This document shows, piece after piece, positions 1 through 8,338 of a DNA stretch of 64,000 bases; position 1 is the stretch's first letter; each line of letters starts with the position of its first letter. This DNA is from DAOTTY01 sp034437575. Its GTDB lineage: Bacteria > Chloroflexota > Anaerolineae > Aggregatilineales > Phototrophicaceae. The notes beneath the pieces are model-generated. The model was given only the letters and a program-made list of their open reading frames with translations. It was not told where the DNA came from and made no database searches. The translations under genes were made by a program, and so were the position numbers. The stretch covers positions 1-64,000 of the forward strand of contig DAOTTY010000134.1 of the NCBI GenBank assembly GCA_034437575.1. The letters are read 5' to 3'.

Positions 1-50
1 AAAAAGTGACGGGTTTGGGCAGCGCCCAATGATTAGCCATGCAACTTTGC
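1..50 (+). repeat. Partial copy of hairpin-rich interspersed repeat (left copy)
   Basis: These 50 bases match 1326-1375 in the same orientation with 4 mismatches (at the 25th, 30th, 31st and 34th base). The copy starts at the right arm of the last hairpin of the other copy, so the rest of this element probably lies before the window. The two copies bracket the pentapeptide-repeat gene. Confidence 0.8.
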
Positions 51-77
51 AAAAGCCCTGGGCAATCTGTGCAGCCA

Positions 78-105
78 GGGGGTGGGGGCGCTGTCACACA
101 CCCCC
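78..105 (-). terminator. Possible terminator of the pentapeptide-repeat gene
   Basis: A 7-bp perfect G/C-rich inverted repeat (arms 78-84 and 99-105) lies 11 bases beyond the stop codon of the minus-strand gene. There is no clear T-run, so this is a weak call. Confidence 0.3.
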
Positions 106-115
106 GCTGTGCGGT

Positions 116-1063
116 TTATTCGTCGTCGTCAGCCTGGGTGAATACGCTCACATCCATGCCAAGCTGCCAGGTTGTGCCATCGGGCAATGTGGCATTACCG
201 AAGAACGCATTGGCAATGCTGGCGTCGGTCAGGATGGCGTTTTCCAGGTTGGCATTGCCCAGGTGTGCATCATCCAGGTTGGCCCCAGTTAAATCGGCCT
301 CGTTGAAATCTGTGTTGCCCAGGAAGGTATTGGAAAGGTCAGCGTCCGTCAGGTTGGCCTGCTCCAGGTCAGCATTGCCCAGGTGCGCGTTAGAGAGGTC
401 AGCCCCTGTCAAATCGGCATCGGCCAGTTGAACATTAGCCAGATACGCGCCGCTCAGGTCGGCCTCAACCAGGATCGCGCCCTCAAGATCGGCATTAGCC
501 AGATGGATACCGCTCAGGTTGGCGCTCGTCAGGTCACTGTCGGTCAGGTCAGCCCCAGGGACGTAAGCGTTACTCATGTTGACGCTGGTAAGGTCGGCGT
601 CGTTGATGTTTGCCCGTTCCATGTTGACACCGCGCATATCGGCCTCAGATAGATCGGCACCATCCAGGTCAACATTGGGCATGTACAGGGCACCGATCCT
701 GGCCCCGCTCAGGTTGGCACCTGTGAACTGCGCCCCCTGTAGGTTCGCGCCGCGCAGGTCGGCCCCATTCAGGTCGGCGTTGGAAAGGTCAGCCCCGCTC
801 AGGTTCGCGTCGCGCAGGTCGGCCTCGGCCAGGTCAGCCTCCATCAAGTCGAAGCGCTGCAAATTGGCACCGCTCAAGGCGACCCCTGCCAGGTTGGCCC
901 CGGTCAGGTCGCCATCTTCCGGCGGGAAGTCATCCATTGAGAATGGGGCGTCGTCCTGGGCTTGGGTTGTGGGCAGCAGCGGCGTCGTCATGAACACGCC
1001 AAGCATGACGGCCACACCGATTGTCAATTGTATAGAACGTATCCGGTGGGAATAGAACAACAT
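116..1063 (-). CDS. Secreted pentapeptide-repeat protein
   Basis: The 315-residue protein starts with a signal peptide of about 36 residues (basic start, hydrophobic core, TQAQ-type cleavage region). A short acidic linker follows, and then almost the whole protein (about residues 53-285) is tandem A(D/N)LXX pentapeptides such as ADLSN, ANLTD and ADLTG, expected to fold as a right-handed quadrilateral beta-helix. The C-terminus is acidic. The start is supported by AGGGAG five bases upstream of ATG. Most characterised pentapeptide proteins are cytosolic (for example DNA-gyrase mimics), so export to the cell surface argues for a structural or adhesive role, but the function is unknown. The gene sits between two direct copies of an interspersed repeat. 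Confidence 0.85.
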   Translation of the reverse strand: MLFYSHRIRSIQLTIGVAVMLGVFMTTPLLPTTQAQDDAPFSMDDFPPEDGDLTGANLAGVALSGANLQRFDLMEADLAEADLRDANLSGADLSNADLNGADLRGANLQGAQFTGANLSGARIGALYMPNVDLDGADLSEADMRGVNMERANINDADLTSVNMSNAYVPGADLTDSDLTSANLSGIHLANADLEGAILVEADLSGAYLANVQLADADLTGADLSNAHLGNADLEQANLTDADLSNTFLGNTDFNEADLTGANLDDAHLGNANLENAILTDASIANAFFGNATLPDGTTWQLGMDVSVFTQADDDE

Positions 1064-1222
1064 ATCAGCTCCCTGTGAGGTTATTTATACATAGGTGCAA
1101 AAACGTATTGGCGCACACCAGCCATATACGTGTTTGCACAACTCATTATGCCTGACGCTACAGGGAAATTCAAATGGGCGTGGCCACCTGGGAGGGCGAT
1201 TGCAAAGTCAAGTTTTCACATC

Positions 1223-1375
1223 GCGGGGACGCTGCCCCCGCACCCCTGCAAAGGGTTGGCACCCTTTGAACCCGTGTTTTCGGACGCTAAGCGTCCGAAA
1301 AGGCAAGTTTTTGTCCACTTTTTTCAAAAAGTGACGGGTTTGGGCAGCGTCCAAGCATCAGCCATGCAACTTTGC
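1223..1375 (+). repeat. Hairpin-rich interspersed repeat (right copy), four tandem palindromes
   Basis: In this gene-free stretch (1064-1434) four inverted repeats follow one another: 1223-1228/1236-1241, 1249-1256/1261-1268, 1277-1288/1290-1301 (12-bp perfect arms, one-base spacer) and 1316-1323/1326-1333. The last 50 bases (1326-1375) recur at 1-50. This looks like an intergenic palindromic element. The rest of the gap (1064-1222) shows nothing I can name. Confidence 0.75.
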
Positions 1376-1434
1376 TTCAGCAGCCGCACTCGCTACAATA
1401 AAGCCCACCGCAAATACAGTCAGTGAGGCTTCCC

Positions 1435-2958
1435 ATGCTTGCCATTACGCATACGTGCGCCGTCATCGGCATTGACGGCGTGCTGGTCGAAGTGCAGGTC
1501 GATTTTAACCCGCGTGCGGGCCTGCCGTCGTTTTCCATTGTCGGCCTGCCAGACTCAGCCGTGCGTGAAAGCCGCGAGCGCGTCAAAGCTGGAGTTAAGA
1601 ACTCTAGGCTGCAATTCCCCAACAAAGGGTATGTGGTCAACCTATCGCCAGCCGACCTGCCCAAGCACAGCACCTCATACGACCTGGCAATTGCCGTTGG
1701 GGTGCTGGCCGCCACTGACCAGATTCCACTGACCGCCATAGAAAATACGATCTTCGTGGGTGAACTGTCACTGGATGGGCGCGTGCGTCATGTGAAGGGC
1801 ACCATGCCAATTGCCCACGCCGCGCAGCAGCTCGGCTACGACACCATCTACGTGGCAGCGGAGGACGCCGGACAGGCCGCGCTCGTGCAGGGCATCACCG
1901 TGATCCCCGTTGAGACGCTGGGCCAACTGGTTGAGCATCTGTACGGGCTGGCGCTCATCGCCCCGTTTGAGCGCGAATCGCTCGCCCTGGATCGCCTGCC
2001 CGCCCCCGGTGAGTTCATCGACTTTGCGGACGTAAAAGGCCAGCAGCACGTCAAGCGCACGCTAGAAATTGCGGCAGCGGGCAACCACAACGTGCGTATG
2101 GTGGGGCCTCCCGGCAGCGGTAAAAGTATGCTGTCGCGGGCGCTGCCGGCGATCCTGCCGCCGATGACGTTTGACGAAGCATTTGAGGTCACACAGATTT
2201 ATTCCGTGTCGGACATGCTCACTGCTGACCAGCCGCTCGTGACACATCGCCCGTTTCAAAGCCCACATCACACCGTTAGCTCTGCTGGCCTGATTGGTGG
2301 GGGCAGCATCCCGCGACCGGGAGCGGTGAGCCTCAGCCACCGGGGGGTGCTGTTTTTAGACGAGATTAATGAGTTCCCCACCCGTGTACTGGAACTGCTG
2401 CGCCAGCCCATCGAAGACAAGTTCGTAACCATCAGCCGGGCCAAACAGACGCTGACCTTCCCCGCGAACTTTATGCTGGTGGCCGCGCACAACCCCTGCC
2501 CGTGCGGCAACTATGGCGACCCGGCCCGTGAGTGTACCTGCACGCCCAACATGATTAAGCGCTATGCGGCGCGGCTAAGCGGCCCACTGCTCGACCGGAT
2601 TGACATTCATGTGGAGGTGCCGCGTGTGGAGTACGACAAGCTGATGGACGACCAGCGCGGGGAGCCATCAGCGGCGGTGCGGCAGCGGGTGGTGGCAGCG
2701 CGTGAGATACAGACGCAGCGCTTTGCGGGGGTGGAAAGCGTATTCGCTAACGGCGACATCAGTGCGGGGGATGTGGGCCGCTACTGTGGGCTGACGCCAG
2801 ACGCGAAGCAGGTGCTAGAGCTATCGGTGCGGCGGATGCAGTTGAGCGCACGAGCGTATCACCGGATATTAAAGCTAAGCCGCACCATTGCCGACCTCGC
2901 CGCCTGCGAGACCATCGAACTGGTTCACGTCAGTGAGGCGCTGCAATACCGGCTGTAA
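1435..2958 (+). CDS. comM: ComM/YifB-family Mg-chelatase-like AAA+ ATPase
   Basis: The 507-residue protein matches the ComM family in length and layout. It has an N-terminal Lon-protease-S5-like domain (about residues 1-165), a Mg-chelatase ChlI-type AAA+ core with Walker A GPPGSGKS at residues 224-231 and the FLDEINEF Walker B segment, then the Cys-rich CPCGNYGD/ECTC loop typical of the family, and a C-terminal helical Mg-chelatase_C domain. Family members are hexameric helicases that promote branch migration when incoming DNA is integrated during natural transformation. ATG 1435 was chosen over GTG 1423 because the family starts ML..., and TGAGG lies about seven bases upstream. A comF gene at 56924 is the other competence-type gene in the window. 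Confidence 0.95.
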   Translation: MLAITHTCAVIGIDGVLVEVQVDFNPRAGLPSFSIVGLPDSAVRESRERVKAGVKNSRLQFPNKGYVVNLSPADLPKHSTSYDLAIAVGVLAATDQIPLTAIENTIFVGELSLDGRVRHVKGTMPIAHAAQQLGYDTIYVAAEDAGQAALVQGITVIPVETLGQLVEHLYGLALIAPFERESLALDRLPAPGEFIDFADVKGQQHVKRTLEIAAAGNHNVRMVGPPGSGKSMLSRALPAILPPMTFDEAFEVTQIYSVSDMLTADQPLVTHRPFQSPHHTVSSAGLIGGGSIPRPGAVSLSHRGVLFLDEINEFPTRVLELLRQPIEDKFVTISRAKQTLTFPANFMLVAAHNPCPCGNYGDPARECTCTPNMIKRYAARLSGPLLDRIDIHVEVPRVEYDKLMDDQRGEPSAAVRQRVVAAREIQTQRFAGVESVFANGDISAGDVGRYCGLTPDAKQVLELSVRRMQLSARAYHRILKLSRTIADLAACETIELVHVSEALQYRL

Positions 2959-3012
2959 GGGGGCGGGCCGTAGGGTAACGGTACAGGCACACATTTGTAT
3001 GAGCAAAAGCAA

Positions 3013-3032
3013 GGACGAGGCCAACCTCGTCC
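3013..3032. terminator. Hairpin between convergent comM and peptidase genes
   Basis: An 8-bp perfect stem (3013-3020/3025-3032) with a 4-base loop lies between the ends of two converging genes and could end both transcripts. It lacks a T-run. Its GGACG...CGTCCCTAC shape recurs at 45204, so it may instead belong to a repeat family. Confidence 0.45.
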
Positions 3033-3044
3033 CTACGATGGCTA

Positions 3045-4655
3045 TCACGGCATGACGCCGACGTTGCGTAAAAACGCCGTGCGCGTGACCGCCGTCTGCG
3101 CGAACTGCTCGTCCGTCAGGGACGCCCACAGGTCATCGGCGGTGACGACCTGCCCCGTGTTGGCCTCGGCATAGCGGCGCAGCCACGCATAAAACGCGGT
3201 ATCGCCCAGGGTCGTCCGCATGTCGTGCAGCATCAGCACGCCGCGCAAATACACCGCATTGATGTACGGGCGAATAGCGTCGAACTCGTACACCGTGCTA
3301 TCCACACGGCCTTCGGGGTTCAGCCGGTTCACCCGGAACCACCACCACCAGTCCTTCAGGTCCGGGTAGTGGCGCTCAATGTAGATGTACTCGCTGTAGG
3401 TGCTCAGCGCTTCATCCAGCCAGGGGGCCATCGCCTGGTCGTTGCCCACCACATCATACCACCACTGATGGGCCACCTCATGCACGGTAATCAGCATGAG
3501 GTAGCTTTGCGGGCTGCCCTCATAGCTCACAAACCAGTCTGTGCTGACGAACGCAAACCCGCTGAACTCCATGCCATCGGGGAAGTCGCCCTGCACGATG
3601 ACCATGCGCGAGTGCGGGTATACCCCAAACCGCTCGGAAAACAGTTCCAGGCTTTCAGCGGTGACCTGTGCGGCATAATCCCCGCCATACACCCACTCGC
3701 CTGTTGCAGCGTCCAGATAGGCGGCATCCGGCAGGGAGTAAGCCACCACGTCCACGCCGGTGAACGTCTGCGCGGTGGACTTACGAAACAGGTGGCTAAC
3801 GCTGGCCGCAAACTCGCGGGCGTCCATGTGGATGAACTGCCACGTCTGGTCGCCCAGGTCGGTTACAGTTCCCGGCGCGGCGATGACCGTTTCGGGGGGC
3901 GCGTTGTTCAGCGTGAGCGTTACGTCCCAGTCGGCCCGGTCCAGCACGATTTGCTCACCCACAAACACCGTCGGGTGATGCAGCCACTCACCATCAACAT
4001 ACGGCACCACCGTCGGCAGCCAGTGGCCCAGGTTAATCTGCCGCTGAGTAAAGCCGAAATACCCCCGGAACGCCTCCACCCCGCCGATGACGGGCGGCAT
4101 CTTGAGCGCGAAGTCCAGCGTAAGGCTGGCGGCGCAGTCGGGGTTCAGCGGTTCCGGCAGCGTGACCGTCAGGCGGCGTCCGGTGAGGTCATAGGCGGGG
4201 GCGGTGCCGTCCAGCATCAGGCTGTTGAGCGTGAACACATCCAGCCAGCGGTTCGGCTCTACGTTGAGAACGAGCTGGGTGAGCGGGTCACCAGTCAGGT
4301 TGGTGTAGGTGATGGCTTGCTGCGCGAACACGACCTTAGATGTGTAGTCCACTGTGGCGGCCACCTGATGCTGCGCCGGGTTCACATCACCGGGAGCGCA
4401 AGCTGTAACGGCTTCGGTGGCGGTAGCTGTCGGCGTTTGTGTGGCCGGGGGGGCGCTTGCCTGGGGCGGCGCGTCCGTCGGCGTGGGGGTGGCAGCCTGC
4501 ACCAACGCCATGACGCGCTCCGGGGTGGGGGGCAGCGTGGCCGGAACCGAACTCACGGTGGTTGCCGTCGGGAAAGGGGTGGGTGGTGCTGGGCGCTGCG
4601 CCATCGTGCAGCCTGCCAGGGCCACCGCTAACGGAATGATCCACCACCTGGGCAT
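3045..4655 (-). CDS. M1-family (gluzincin) metallopeptidase lipoprotein
   Basis: The 536-residue protein begins with a lipoprotein signal (basic start, hydrophobic run, lipobox LAGC with Cys16), then a Pro/Thr-rich linker to about residue 90. The body is M1-aminopeptidase-like: a beta-rich N-terminal domain, a GMEFSG segment standing where M1 enzymes have GAMEN, the zinc site HEVAHQ at residues 392-397 and the downstream glutamate in DEALSTYSE. It should be an anchored extracellular aminopeptidase that trims peptides. A much longer reading frame (to 4964) is open, but ATG 4655 has GGAG eight bases upstream and gives a perfect lipoprotein signal. It is convergent with comM. Confidence 0.88.
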   Translation of the reverse strand: MPRWWIIPLAVALAGCTMAQRPAPPTPFPTATTVSSVPATLPPTPERVMALVQAATPTPTDAPPQASAPPATQTPTATATEAVTACAPGDVNPAQHQVAATVDYTSKVVFAQQAITYTNLTGDPLTQLVLNVEPNRWLDVFTLNSLMLDGTAPAYDLTGRRLTVTLPEPLNPDCAASLTLDFALKMPPVIGGVEAFRGYFGFTQRQINLGHWLPTVVPYVDGEWLHHPTVFVGEQIVLDRADWDVTLTLNNAPPETVIAAPGTVTDLGDQTWQFIHMDAREFAASVSHLFRKSTAQTFTGVDVVAYSLPDAAYLDAATGEWVYGGDYAAQVTAESLELFSERFGVYPHSRMVIVQGDFPDGMEFSGFAFVSTDWFVSYEGSPQSYLMLITVHEVAHQWWYDVVGNDQAMAPWLDEALSTYSEYIYIERHYPDLKDWWWWFRVNRLNPEGRVDSTVYEFDAIRPYINAVYLRGVLMLHDMRTTLGDTAFYAWLRRYAEANTGQVVTADDLWASLTDEQFAQTAVTRTAFLRNVGVMP

Positions 4656-4809
4656 GAGCGTTTCTCCGGGGGAACGTTGTATAACGCGGCGCATCATAAC
4701 GGCACCTGCGGGCGCACGCCACCGACGGCTTACCGACGAACAGGGTGGAAAATCGTGGGCAGTAGGCCATAATGTAACAGATGACCAACGTCCAACAGCA
4801 GGGAACGCG

Positions 4810-5211
4810 ATGCAATTTGTCACGGTGTTACACGATGTGCTTTTCAACGCGATTTTGATCTTTTCCGGCATACTGGGCGTGTGGGCTGTGGGCATGGCCG
4901 CCCGCAACCGCAGCATCAGCGGCGGCTTTTGGGGGGCCATGGCCTCGCTTGCCGGACTCAGCACACTGACGCTGCTGGTGGGCGTGGTGCTGGCGTTGCA
5001 GGGTTACGTCCCGGTGGATGGCCGCACCAACATCTACTTTATCTATATGGGTTGGCTGGTGGTCATCATGCCGGGGATGTTCACCCAACTGCGCGGGCGT
5101 GACGACAGTGCCGCAGCCCTGGCGTTTGCAATGATGGCCGTGTTTAACCTGTTCGTCGGCCTGAGTATGAGCGCACGGGGGCTGGTTGGCCCCTGGGTGC
5201 TGCCCGCCTGA
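4810..5211 (+). CDS. Small four-helix membrane protein of unknown function
   Basis: The 133-residue protein is almost entirely hydrophobic, with about four predicted membrane segments: residues 9-30, 38-62, 72-92 and 98-125. I do not recognise a family. The frame is open from 4417, but ATG 4810 is preceded by an AGGG-like site, and the upstream part is low-complexity sequence opposite the signal region of the peptidase gene. It ends four bases before the next start (5216), so it probably heads the operon 4810-8233. Confidence 0.65.
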   Translation: MQFVTVLHDVLFNAILIFSGILGVWAVGMAARNRSISGGFWGAMASLAGLSTLTLLVGVVLALQGYVPVDGRTNIYFIYMGWLVVIMPGMFTQLRGRDDSAAALAFAMMAVFNLFVGLSMSARGLVGPWVLPA

Positions 5212-5215
5212 CGCA

Positions 5216-6007
5216 ATGCGCCCCTTATTGTATGGTGGGCTGCTGCTGCTGGCGGCATGTGCCCCGCCCACCCCTTTCCCCGTGACGCCGGTTGCAACGC
5301 GCATCACGCCGGAAGCCGCCACAACGCAGGAAGGGGTTGCGACGGTGGCTCCCATCCGCTACGGGGTGCTGCCCAACGCCGCTGACTACGCGCCACTGGC
5401 TGACCTGGGCCGCTACCGCACCACGCCAGAGGTCATCGACGGGGAGACGGACACCTCACAGTACGATGTGCTGACCGGCTTTGGCATCTACGACGGCTGG
5501 ACGGTGGCCCCTGTGCGCTTTAACATCAGCCTGATACTCAACACACAGCGCCCGCCCCTGGATGTGAACGCTATCGCGGATGTGGTGCGCCATGCGGTGC
5601 AGCCCAACGTTGTTATCGAAACGATTGCCATTCCAGGGGCAGAGGTGCTGTTTACCGACCCCTGGGACAGCAACCGCAGCAAAGCGGTACTGGCCAACGT
5701 CGGCTATCCAAACGGCTTTACAATTTATGCAACGGCCAGCGCCCTCCCCGGTACAGATGCAATCATCAACGCATTTGCCGCCACCAACATCACTGTGCGA
5801 ACGGTGCAGAACTTCTCTGCAAGCCCTCATCTGCAAATGGTAGGGTGGCACTCCGATGAGCAGCGCAGCGCATGGGAAGCTGAGTTTGGCAGTACCAACG
5901 TGATTGACCTGTATACCCTACCGATTAGCTACACCACCAATGGCGATTTCGTCACCACCTTCACGGATGATGGGTGGGTGATCGCCGCACGGCGGGAGGT
6001 GCCATGA
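5216..6007 (+). CDS. Putative lipoprotein of unknown function
   Basis: The 263-residue protein starts with a short lipoprotein signal ending in the lipobox LAAC, followed by a Pro/Thr-rich linker. The remaining roughly 220 residues form a mixed alpha/beta domain that I do not recognise. ATG 5216 was chosen over 5186 because it places the hydrophobic core directly after the basic start and follows the upstream stop by four bases. The stop overlaps the start of the next gene in an ATGA arrangement, so the two are probably co-translated. Confidence 0.65.
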   Translation: MRPLLYGGLLLLAACAPPTPFPVTPVATRITPEAATTQEGVATVAPIRYGVLPNAADYAPLADLGRYRTTPEVIDGETDTSQYDVLTGFGIYDGWTVAPVRFNISLILNTQRPPLDVNAIADVVRHAVQPNVVIETIAIPGAEVLFTDPWDSNRSKAVLANVGYPNGFTIYATASALPGTDAIINAFAATNITVRTVQNFSASPHLQMVGWHSDEQRSAWEAEFGSTNVIDLYTLPISYTTNGDFVTTFTDDGWVIAARREVP

Positions 6008-7683
6008 CCGTCGTTGGCGATTTGATGTCCTATGGCCCGCTCACCGTCAACGTGGATGCGACGTTGGCGTCCCTGGTAGAGCGGCTGCGGCGCATCGGCC
6101 ATGAGGGCTACCCGGTGATTGATGCCAGTGACAACGGGCGCGTGGTGGGTTTGCTCACTGCGCGTGAGCTGAACCGCGCCGCCGTCAACGGGCTGGAACA
6201 CCTGCGCGTGCGCGACGTGATGCTGGCCAGTGCTGTGACGGTAACGCCGGATACGCCGCTCAAGCGGTTGTTGCGGGTAATGGTCGATAGCGGCTGGGGC
6301 CAGGTGCCCGTGACGTTTAACAATACGCTGATCGGCATCGTCACCCGCACCGACGTGATTCGTCACTACGCGGCGCTGGAACAATCCGCCACGCGGGATG
6401 TGACGCACGAGGAAGTGGTAAACGTGTTGGGTGCCCCACCCGCTGCACTGATTGCGTTTATGGCACAGCAGGCCGCCGCCCGCCAGCAAACGCTGTACAT
6501 CGTAGGCGGCATCGTGCGCGATTTGCTGCTGAAGCGGCCTAACCTGGACATCGACTTTGTGCTGGAAGGTAACGCCATCGCGTTTACAGAAGCGCTGCAA
6601 GCGCAGTTCGGCGGTGAGGTAGCAACGCACAGCGCGTTCGGCACGGCTAAGTGGACATTTGACGACACCGCAGCGGGGCACATCGGGCACCCGCTTCGCA
6701 CCCTGCCCGCTTCCGTCGATGTTGTCACGGCCCGCCACGAGTTCTACGAAGAACCCGCTATTTTGCCAACGGTGTACAACAGCAACATCAAGCTGGACCT
6801 GCGCCGCCGTGACTTTACGATTAACGCGCTAGCCGTCCGGTTGAGCGCAGATGGGGCCAGCGGTGCCATGATCGACCTGTTTGGCGGCACGGATGACCTT
6901 AACAACGGCGTGATTCGCGTATTGCACAGCCTGAGCTTTGCTGACGACCCCACCCGCGTGATCCGTGCTGTGCGCTATGCCGCCCGCCTGGGCTTCACAA
7001 TTGAGCCGCGCACCGCCGAACTCATCCAGAACGCGCTGCCCATGCTAAGCCGCATCACCGGGGAACGGGTGCGTAACGACATCACACGCATTTTGCACGA
7101 AGACCGCCCCGAAGACGGCCTGCTGCAACTGCAAGCGCTGGGTGTGCTGCAAGCGATTCACCCCGCCTTTGTGCTGGAGCAGGCCATTCTGACGGACGCC
7201 TTTGAGCAAGCCCGGCATCTTGACCTGCCCCACCCGCCAAACGACCCGGCAGCGTTCGGCTGGATGCTGGTGGCGGCCAGCATGGATGCCGAATACGTGG
7301 AACAGGTGGCTAAGCGCCTGCTGTTCGCCAACGCAACCGCGGCTGCGATGGAATCCGCCGCCCAACTAACCGAATTCCCGGAGCGCCACTTTGGCGGCCA
7401 ACCGAGCGCGGTCACGTTTGCGCTGGAAAAACACCCGCTGGATGCGGTACTGGGCGCGTGGGTGGCGCTGCCCGCGCACCGCGCTACAATCGAGCAGTAC
7501 CTTAACCAGTGGCGTCACGTCCGCATTGTGACTGACGGCAACACGTTGAAGGGGCGCGGCCTTAAACCCGGCCCGCAGTTCAAAACCATCCTGGATAACA
7601 TACGCGCTGCCCGCATCGACGGCACCATTGCCTCCGACGCCGACGAAGCCGCCTATCTCGACCACCTCACTGAAAGCGAGTGA
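6004..7683 (+). CDS. CBS-domain poly(A) polymerase/CCA-adding-type nucleotidyltransferase
   Basis: The 559-residue protein has two CBS domains (about residues 5-125) followed by a class II tRNA nucleotidyltransferase/poly(A) polymerase head. The head shows the GG motif at residues 168-169 in GGIVRD and the metal-binding DID at 182-184. Next come the RRRDFTINALA motif, the RNA-binding helical region with the ITGERVRNDI segment, and a C-terminal tail with GRGLKPGPQ. It most likely adds CCA or part of it to tRNA 3' ends; the CBS pair could sense adenine nucleotides. Related bacterial proteins often add a DHH phosphoesterase domain, which is absent here. Start ATG 6004 overlaps the upstream stop. 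Whether it adds CC, A or CCA cannot be read from the sequence with confidence. Confidence 0.88.
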   Translation: MTVVGDLMSYGPLTVNVDATLASLVERLRRIGHEGYPVIDASDNGRVVGLLTARELNRAAVNGLEHLRVRDVMLASAVTVTPDTPLKRLLRVMVDSGWGQVPVTFNNTLIGIVTRTDVIRHYAALEQSATRDVTHEEVVNVLGAPPAALIAFMAQQAAARQQTLYIVGGIVRDLLLKRPNLDIDFVLEGNAIAFTEALQAQFGGEVATHSAFGTAKWTFDDTAAGHIGHPLRTLPASVDVVTARHEFYEEPAILPTVYNSNIKLDLRRRDFTINALAVRLSADGASGAMIDLFGGTDDLNNGVIRVLHSLSFADDPTRVIRAVRYAARLGFTIEPRTAELIQNALPMLSRITGERVRNDITRILHEDRPEDGLLQLQALGVLQAIHPAFVLEQAILTDAFEQARHLDLPHPPNDPAAFGWMLVAASMDAEYVEQVAKRLLFANATAAAMESAAQLTEFPERHFGGQPSAVTFALEKHPLDAVLGAWVALPAHRATIEQYLNQWRHVRIVTDGNTLKGRGLKPGPQFKTILDNIRAARIDGTIASDADEAAYLDHLTESE

Positions 7684-7690
7684 CCGCGCA

Positions 7691-8233
7691 ATGGCCGAAG
7701 CTGTTCCCCACCCCGCTACCCTGGATTTGCAAGTGCCTGTGATTGTCCGTCAGGCCACCCGTGACGATGTTTATCGCCTCGAATGGGACGGGCAGTTCAC
7801 CCAATTTCGCAATCTGTTTCGGCGGGCCTATAAAGAACAGCAAAACGGTCGCCGCCTGATGCTGGTGGCAGACTACAACGGCTATCCGATTGGGCGGCTG
7901 TTTGTGCTGTTCACCAGCAGCGATAACTTCATTGCGAATGGCAGCACCCGCGCCTACCTGTACTCGTTTTACATCATGACGCCGTTTCGCGGGCTGGGCA
8001 TTGGCAGCCATATGGTGCGCTATGCCGAGGCTGTGTTGATTGAGCGCGGCTTCCAGTTTGCCACGATTGCCGTCGCCAAGCAGAACAGCGGGGCGCTGCG
8101 CCTGTACGAGCGGCTGCACTATACCCATGTGCGCGAAGACCCCGGCAGGTGGAGCTATACCGATCACATTGGGCGCACGCACCGGGTGCAAGAACCGTGC
8201 TGGATTTTGGAAAAAGCTTTACAAAACCCATAA
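7691..8233 (+). CDS. GNAT-family N-acetyltransferase
   Basis: The 180-residue protein has the GNAT fold signature: a beta-strand region, then YSFYIMTPFRGLGIGSHMV (about residues 94-112), where RGLGIG is the acetyl-CoA pyrophosphate loop, then the IAVAKQNSGALRLYERLHY motif near residues 128-146. It most resembles RimI-like enzymes acting on protein or small-molecule amines; the substrate is unknown. It starts seven bases after the nucleotidyltransferase gene and probably ends that operon. A weak AAAACC/GGTTTT hairpin follows at about 8223-8241. Confidence 0.82.
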   Translation: MAEAVPHPATLDLQVPVIVRQATRDDVYRLEWDGQFTQFRNLFRRAYKEQQNGRRLMLVADYNGYPIGRLFVLFTSSDNFIANGSTRAYLYSFYIMTPFRGLGIGSHMVRYAEAVLIERGFQFATIAVAKQNSGALRLYERLHYTHVREDPGRWSYTDHIGRTHRVQEPCWILEKALQNP

Positions 8234-8275
8234 GCGGTTTTACAATGCCCCATATGTGCAAATATGCTATTATGA

Positions 8276-8295
8276 CTATTACATACTTGTAATAG
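8276..8295. promoter_or_regulatory. Perfect 8-bp palindrome upstream of the cupin gene (candidate operator)
   Basis: The arms CTATTACA and TGTAATAG (8276-8283 and 8288-8295) are perfectly inverted around a 4-base spacer. They lie in an A/T-rich stretch that ends 43 bases before the cupin ATG. The geometry fits a dimeric repressor or activator site; the regulator is unknown. Confidence 0.45.
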
Positions 8296-8338
8296 CTTAT
8301 GCACCTGAAATCTGTCAACAAGATGAGGTACACGCAAT

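Noticed and set aside
116..900. Regularly spaced repeats that could suggest a CRISPR array or tandem DNA repeat
   Set aside because: The period is 15 bases and encodes A(D/N)LXX pentapeptides. There are no unique spacers or cas genes.
1095..1426. Two short plus-strand frames in the gap before comM
   Set aside because: They run through the hairpin-rich repeat and have no ribosome site or coding pattern.
3225..4631. Long plus-strand open frame (468 codons) opposite the M1 peptidase
   Set aside because: It is rich in His, Gln, Arg and Gly, with no recognisable motif, and is the complement of a clear peptidase gene. It is a shadow of GC-rich coding sequence.
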